Assembly (NCBI GenBank): GCA_945861095.1
Contig: CAMATI010000015.1
Location: forward strand, 1-36,847
Source of the DNA: Asaia bogorensis
Lineage (GTDB): Bacteria; Pseudomonadota; Alphaproteobacteria; Acetobacterales; Acetobacteraceae
DNA length: 36,847 bases
Direction of reading: 5' to 3'
Shown: positions 32,749 through 36,847 of the stretch, in pieces
Layout of the letters: each line of letters begins with the position of its first letter
Position numbering within the stretch: position 1 is the first letter of the stretch
Program-made: the position numbers and the translations under genes
Notes under the pieces: model-generated
Told to the model about the DNA's origin: nothing
The model's input: the letters and a program-made list of their open reading frames with translations, nothing else
The model's database searches: none

Positions 32749-33312
32749 TCAAAACTCCACCTGCTCCACCGCCACCACTTCCGGCACATAATGGCGTAGC
32801 ATGTTCTCAATCCCATGCTTCAACGTCGCCCGAGACGACGGGCAGCCGGAGCACGCCCCCTGCATATGCAACCGGACGATCCCCTCGCGATACCCGCGGA
32901 ACACGATATCGCCGCCATCGCCGGCCACCGCCGGACGCACCCTTGTATCCAGCAGTTCCTTGATCTGGTCGACGATTTCCCGGTCCGCCGGATCGACGTC
33001 TTCCTCATGCAGGTCGTCGTCGAAGGCCGGGTCAATCACCGGACGGCCGGCGACAAAATGCTCCATGATCGCGCCCAGCACCTGGGGCTTCAGCGCCTGC
33101 CAGGCGATCGTATCGGCCTTGGTCACGGTGACGAAATCGCCGCCCAAAAACACGCGCGCCACACCGGGCAGGGCGAACAGCGACATTGCCAACGGGCTTC
33201 GTTCGGCTGACGTGGCCGACGCGAAATCGGCGGTCGTAAGCCCCATCACATCCTGTCCGGGCAGGAATTTCAACGTGGCCGGATTGGGGGTGCCTTCGGT
33301 TTCGATGAACAT
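32749..33312 (-). CDS. NifU/Nfu-type iron-sulfur cluster carrier
   Basis: A 187-residue Nfu protein with an N-terminal Nfu_N domain (FIETEGTPNPATLKFLPGQ) and a C-terminal NifU-like domain carrying the cluster ligands Cys154 and Cys157 (GACSGCPSS). An acidic linker (DDDLHEEDVDPAD) joins them. It transfers [4Fe-4S] clusters to client enzymes; nth in this window is one kind of 4Fe-4S enzyme. The ATG at 33312 is used rather than the TTG three codons earlier. Confidence 0.94.
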   Translation of the reverse strand: MFIETEGTPNPATLKFLPGQDVMGLTTADFASATSAERSPLAMSLFALPGVARVFLGGDFVTVTKADTIAWQALKPQVLGAIMEHFVAGRPVIDPAFDDDLHEEDVDPADREIVDQIKELLDTRVRPAVAGDGGDIVFRGYREGIVRLHMQGACSGCPSSRATLKHGIENMLRHYVPEVVAVEQVEF

Positions 33313-33456
33313 TGCGACCAACCTACACGGAGCATGAGGTGAAACCGGACCGCTGTGGTCCGGTCGGTAGTCGCTACATCGGGCGAATCGGCGCGTCTGA
33401 CAAGGGGGCCGTGACGGATCAGGTCCGCAACCGGGACACGCCGGCCATGCGCGCGG

Positions 33457-34254
33457 TCAGTCGGCCGCGATCGAAACCCCGACGATCCGGGATTCCCGCG
33501 CATAGGAGCGGACGACGTCGCCGAACTGCGCGAAGATGGCGCGCGACAATGCGTCCTCCGGCCAGTCATATTCGGGATGCCATTGCACACCGACGACAAA
33601 GCCGGGCGCCGGACGCTGCGGGGTGGAGACGACACGAACCGCCTCGATCGTGCCGTCTGGCGCGACCCCTTCGATCGCCAGGCCCGGCGCCAGGCGATCG
33701 ATCCCCTGGTTGTGCAGGGAGTTCACCGCGATCTCGGTCGCGCCCGCCAGACGGTGCAACCACCCGTTCGGCGTGACGCGGATCGCATGCGCCTTGCCTT
33801 GCCGTATTTTGGGCGACGGCTGCATCGGCGTCGAATGGTCGATGCGATCGCCCAGATCCTGCAAACGCTGATGCAAGGACCCGCCGAGGGCGACATTCAA
33901 TTCCTGGAAGCCCCGGCAGATCGCCAGCACTGGCACACCGCGACCGACCGCCGCGCGGATCAACGGCAACGTGATCCCGTCCCGGGCCGGATCTTCCGGC
34001 GTGCCCTCCGCATGCGGTGGACCGTCGTACAGGGTCGGCTGAACGTTGGAACGACTGCCGGTCAGGATGATGCCGTCGAGCCGGTCGAGCAATGTCTCGA
34101 TGTCGGCGGTGGGTCCGTTGGCGGGCATCAGGATCGGGACCGCGCCGACCACATGATCGGTGGCGCGAATGTAAGTATCCGACGCGGCGTGGTTCGGCAT
34201 TCCGAAAACGCCGAAATGCTTCGTGCAACAGCTTATGCCTACAAGCGGCTTCAT
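33457..34254 (-). CDS. Class I glutamine-amidotransferase-like hydrolase (PuuD-like)
   Basis: A 265-residue class I amidotransferase of the gamma-glutamyl-gamma-aminobutyrate hydrolase family. The triad is Cys113 (LAICRGFQELNV), His226 and Glu228 (GVQWHPEYD); GIILTGSRSNVQPTLY is the family oxyanion region. PuuD cleaves gamma-glutamyl-GABA in putrescine breakdown, but no other puu genes are nearby, so the substrate is uncertain. It lies between nifU and lolA on the same strand. Confidence 0.92.
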   Translation of the reverse strand: MKPLVGISCCTKHFGVFGMPNHAASDTYIRATDHVVGAVPILMPANGPTADIETLLDRLDGIILTGSRSNVQPTLYDGPPHAEGTPEDPARDGITLPLIRAAVGRGVPVLAICRGFQELNVALGGSLHQRLQDLGDRIDHSTPMQPSPKIRQGKAHAIRVTPNGWLHRLAGATEIAVNSLHNQGIDRLAPGLAIEGVAPDGTIEAVRVVSTPQRPAPGFVVGVQWHPEYDWPEDALSRAIFAQFGDVVRSYARESRIVGVSIAAD

Positions 34255-34406
34255 GATCCGGGCGACCTCATGTCGATGCGATCATTCCCGATTCGTGTGG
34301 CAAAATGAAGACAAATCTCCCGCCTCCCGCAACATATCCGCCATGTTGGCAGGGAAATCCGCCTCGCACCAGAGTGTTCCCACCAACGCTGGGCGCCGCG
34401 TCGGGA

Positions 34407-35153
34407 TTACCCCCCGCCGCCGCCCTGGAACGGTGCGGGTTCGACGAATTCGAACAGCTTGGCGTCGAATCGCCCCCCAAGTTCGATGCCATGCAGCGTG
34501 ACCCGGGTTTCCTTTCGCTGCGCATCCAGGACCGTCCATTGACGCAACGCCAGGGGATTGTCGGCGAATATCAGGGTCAGCGTGCCCTCCCCCGGGCTGG
34601 CGGTCCGCACCAGACTGACCTGAATCTGACCGGGGAGCCGTTGCAGGCCGGTCACGGCGACATCGCCCGACAGAGTCGCACGCTCCGCCAGCAGCATGCC
34701 CAACGGGGTCCGGCTGAGCGGGATGTTGCTGGTCTGGCGTAGCGCGGAATCATGGAACATCAGCAGACCATGATTGGCGACCAGCAGAAACGGGGCCGGC
34801 GGGTCGTATTGGAAGCGCATATGGCCCGGACGCTCCAGCCACGCGGTTCCCCGCGACAGGCCGCCGTCTGGCGCCACCTGCAGGAACTGCGCCTTCAGGG
34901 TGCGCAGGCCGTTCAGGTAGGCCTCTATCCGGGCGAGATCGGTCCGATCCTGTGCCGTCGGACGGAATCCGGCCTGGGTGGCCGGAGCTTGGGTGGCCGG
35001 AGCTTGGGCGGCCGGAGCTTGGGCGGCCGGAGCTTGGGCGGGCTGAGCTTGGACGGGCTGGGCGTGAGCAGACCGGCCAGGCGCCATTGCGGCGGCAAGA
35101 CCTGCCAGGGAACCGAACAAGGAACCGAACAATGTGATGCGACGGCTGAGCAT
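34407..35153 (-). CDS. lolA: Outer-membrane lipoprotein carrier LolA
   Basis: A 248-residue periplasmic carrier. A signal peptide (RRITLFGSLFGSLAGLAAAMA) ends near AHAQ. A linker of AQAPA repeats follows (about residues 32-60), then the LolA barrel: RIEAYLNGLRTLKAQFLQV, LSRGTAWLERPGHMRFQYDPP, LLVANHGLLMFHDS and PLGMLLAERATLSG. LolA ferries lipoproteins from LolCDE to LolB; Lnt, which matures the same cargo, is in this window. The linker repeat is unusual. A Met three codons upstream (35162) is an alternative start. The MFS gene lies 75 bp upstream. Confidence 0.93.
   Translation of the reverse strand: MLSRRITLFGSLFGSLAGLAAAMAPGRSAHAQPVQAQPAQAPAAQAPAAQAPATQAPATQAGFRPTAQDRTDLARIEAYLNGLRTLKAQFLQVAPDGGLSRGTAWLERPGHMRFQYDPPAPFLLVANHGLLMFHDSALRQTSNIPLSRTPLGMLLAERATLSGDVAVTGLQRLPGQIQVSLVRTASPGEGTLTLIFADNPLALRQWTVLDAQRKETRVTLHGIELGGRFDAKLFEFVEPAPFQGGGGG
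34981..35055 (-). repeat. In-frame 15-bp tandem repeat in lolA linker
   Basis: Five 15-bp units (GCCGGAGCTTGGGCG type on the plus strand; three identical, two with changes) encode the AQAPA/AQAPT/AQPAQ run between the signal peptide and the barrel. Degenerate flanking copies extend to about 34966 and 35070. Confidence 0.92.
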
Positions 35154-35227
35154 GCACCGCATGTGGCGCGTCGCCGGGCGGATTGCAAATCCGGCGTCTG
35201 CCTGGGCGCTGATTGTCGATAGGCGCG

Positions 35228-36439
35228 CTATTCCGCCGCGACCGTGTTGGACCAGAGTTCGGGCCGCAGTTCCTCCTTCCGGTTCGGGAACCACAGCGCG
35301 CATCCCAGGGTGACCAAGGAAAAGACCGCCAGCAAGGCGGTCACCGCGGCCAGGTCGCCGGTGCTGGCGTGCAGGTACGCCACCAGCGGGGCGGCCGCGG
35401 CGGCACCCAGAAAGCCCACGAAAAACCGCACCGAGTAGACCCTCGCCCGCATCTCCGGGGCGACATAGCGGGCGGCCATGGTCTCGTTCACCGTGACCTG
35501 GCCGAACAGCGACGCCGCCACGGCACCGGCGAGCGGCAGCACCAACCACCCGTCGGCGACGGCCAGCGCGCCCATCGCCGGGGCCAGGATCATGCTGACC
35601 GGGATCAGCACCCGCTTCAACGTACTGCGATCGATCAGGCGACCGACCGAGAACTGAGTCACCGCGCCGCACAGTGTGGCAACGAACGCCGCGACCCCGA
35701 TCAGAGGCAGCAGGTCCGCGTCGCCCGCCAGCCTTTCCTGCATCAGTTTCGGCAACAGCAGGGTGAAGGCGTTGAACACCAGCCCAGAGACCGCCGCGAT
35801 CAGCATCAGCACCACCACAGCCCTGCGCACCAGATGGCGCGGGATCGGCGGGAACGGTTTGGCGCCGGCCTTGGCGGCGGTGCCGGCCGCCGGGACCGTC
35901 AGCCAGATCAACCCGAACAGCACACAAAGCACGCCGGGCACCACAAAGGCGGATCGCCAGCCGATCTGATTGGCCAGAAACGCGGTGGCAACCGGAGCCA
36001 GAGCGACGCCGACATTGCCGAACACGCCGTTCAGTCCGATCGCGCGCCCGGGTTTGTCTCCCGCCGCTTCGACCAGCATCGTGGTTCCGATCGGATGGTA
36101 GATCGCGGTGAACAGACCGACCGCCGCCAGGGCCAACGCCAGGACAATCGGCGATGCGGCGAACCCGGCCGCGATCATGGCAAGACCGGTGCCGAGGAAG
36201 AACGCCGTCATCAGCGGTTTGCGCCCCAGGCGTTGTGCCAGCCAGCCCTGCGGCAGGGAAAACAGCCCGTACAGCACGAACATTCCCGTCGCGAGCGCCA
36301 GGATCGGACCGTAGTCCTCGCCAAACGCTCCGCCTGGCGCGGCCATGGCGAGCACCGCGGTCGGCAGAACCAGCAGGCTGTAATGGGTGAAGGTATGCGC
36401 CACGTTGATCATCGCGATCTGGGTACGGGCCGGCGTCAT
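35228..36439 (-). CDS. MFS transporter
   Basis: A 403-residue major facilitator protein with about 12 hydrophobic segments. The first helix (MINVAHTFTHYSLLVLPTAVL) and LPQGWLAQRLGRKPLM in the 2-3 loop resemble the fosmidomycin-resistance / YNFM-like exporters. Conserved segments TAIYHPIGTTMLVEAAG and GRAIGLNGVFGNVGVALAP support this. The substrate is unknown. The Met at 36439 has GGAAG upstream; the open frame further upstream is not protein-like. It precedes lolA on the same strand. Confidence 0.9.
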   Translation of the reverse strand: MTPARTQIAMINVAHTFTHYSLLVLPTAVLAMAAPGGAFGEDYGPILALATGMFVLYGLFSLPQGWLAQRLGRKPLMTAFFLGTGLAMIAAGFAASPIVLALALAAVGLFTAIYHPIGTTMLVEAAGDKPGRAIGLNGVFGNVGVALAPVATAFLANQIGWRSAFVVPGVLCVLFGLIWLTVPAAGTAAKAGAKPFPPIPRHLVRRAVVVLMLIAAVSGLVFNAFTLLLPKLMQERLAGDADLLPLIGVAAFVATLCGAVTQFSVGRLIDRSTLKRVLIPVSMILAPAMGALAVADGWLVLPLAGAVAASLFGQVTVNETMAARYVAPEMRARVYSVRFFVGFLGAAAAAPLVAYLHASTGDLAAVTALLAVFSLVTLGCALWFPNRKEELRPELWSNTVAAE

Positions 36440-36714
36440 GGGCTGCGTCTTCCGATGAGGAGATCGGACCATAGCGAGCGCCGCGGTCCACGCCAGGGCT
36501 GCTCGGTGATGGTCTGGGAGTGCCGCGCGGGATTGGTCGAGATTGGCCTCGGGGGAGCGAGGTTTTGCTGACCCTGATAGAGCGTTCAATCGGTTGACAT
36601 CCGCCCGACCGGTGGTGCGAGGGACAGCCCGCGCATCTATCGTTCGGTCCTCAAGGGGTACAAGATGGCAAGGACCATCCATTAGCCATCATCTCACCGG
36701 CAGGGCGATTGCGG
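36440..36714. other. Intergenic region, 275 bp
   Basis: This divergent gap should hold promoters for the MFS gene and the partial gene at the right edge. A TTGACA at 36594-36599 points rightward, but no good -10 lies 16-18 bp after it. Nothing else stands out. Confidence 0.4.
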
Positions 36715-36847
36715 ATGAAAAACTGGACGACCTGCGACACACGCAACATTACAGCAATCGTAGTCGGCCTATGGCTTACCTTCTCATTCATCGGTCCCGG
36801 CTACGATGTCCTCACGGCAAATGCCGTCCCGCGAATAGGCATGATTT
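36715..36847 (+). CDS. Partial gene at right edge, possible exported protein
   Basis: An ATG at 36715 opens a frame that runs off the window (44 codons seen). It encodes a polar start (KNWTTCDTRN), then a hydrophobic stretch (ITAIVVGLWLTFSFIGPGY) that could be a signal peptide or membrane helix, then DVLTANAVPRIGMI. Base composition is less GC-rich than in neighbouring genes. Family not recognised from this fragment. Confidence 0.45.
   Translation, partial: MKNWTTCDTRNITAIVVGLWLTFSFIGPGYDVLTANAVPRIGMI

Noticed and set aside
35213..36571. Plus-strand open frame of 452 codons
   Set aside because: Antisense to the MFS gene; Arg/Gln/His-rich and without domain structure.

Overview
This GC-rich 36.8 kb window is most likely chromosomal DNA from an alphaproteobacterium, probably Rhodospirillales and plausibly an Acetobacteraceae-type genome. 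The support is a Ros/MucR-type regulator, an OlsB-type ornithine-lipid acyltransferase, a DUF2125 protein, an alphaproteobacterial Fur, a PraR-like XRE regulator, and the order nifU / tsaB / rimI / mucR / fur / olsB / lnt / xre. The placement is inferred from gene content and order, not from a database search. No rRNA, tRNA, transposase, phage gene, cas gene or convincing CRISPR array was seen.

Bases 1-16.1 kb are metabolic and accessory. They hold a soluble PAS chemoreceptor with an abrupt N-terminus, a metallophosphoesterase, an amidase, a small-protein/lipoprotein/MFS/RidA run, a phosphotriesterase-like hydrolase with its own MFS transporter, and a cupin. After a 1.2 kb gene-poor stretch come a carboxymuconolactone decarboxylase-like protein, an alpha/beta-hydrolase-fold protein lacking all three catalytic residues, an FNT-family anion channel, CreA, and a two-gene unit of a CefD-like class V aminotransferase and an SsuD-like flavin monooxygenase. 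These look like small-molecule uptake and catabolism genes.

Bases 16.1-25.5 kb are mostly cell-envelope housekeeping: PaiB-like flavoprotein, a DUF815 ATPase, yajC (without secD/secF beside it), a zinc-ribbon membrane protein, then ftsE-ftsX-ydcF-like-plsC with stop/start overlaps, a DUF2125 protein, an orphan ACT-like protein, nth and a DUF2244 protein. Bases 25.7-36.4 kb are a largely minus-strand block: an MFS exporter, lolA, a class I amidotransferase, nifU-like scaffold, rutE-like nitroreductase, tsaB, rimI, mucR (divergent from a tusA-like gene), fur, olsB, lnt and the XRE regulator. lnt and lolA both serve outer-membrane lipoprotein maturation.

The most unusual property is a set of short minisatellites with periods of 15 or 27 bp. 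They lie in frame in four otherwise conserved genes (flavin monooxygenase N-terminus, Lnt loop, Fur C-terminus, LolA post-signal linker) and in two intergenic regions. There are also three different dispersed palindromic elements, one enclosing a 32-bp hairpin whose arm ends like a CRISPR repeat. I see no clear new defence or mobile system; the repeats and the degenerate hydrolase are the best leads.
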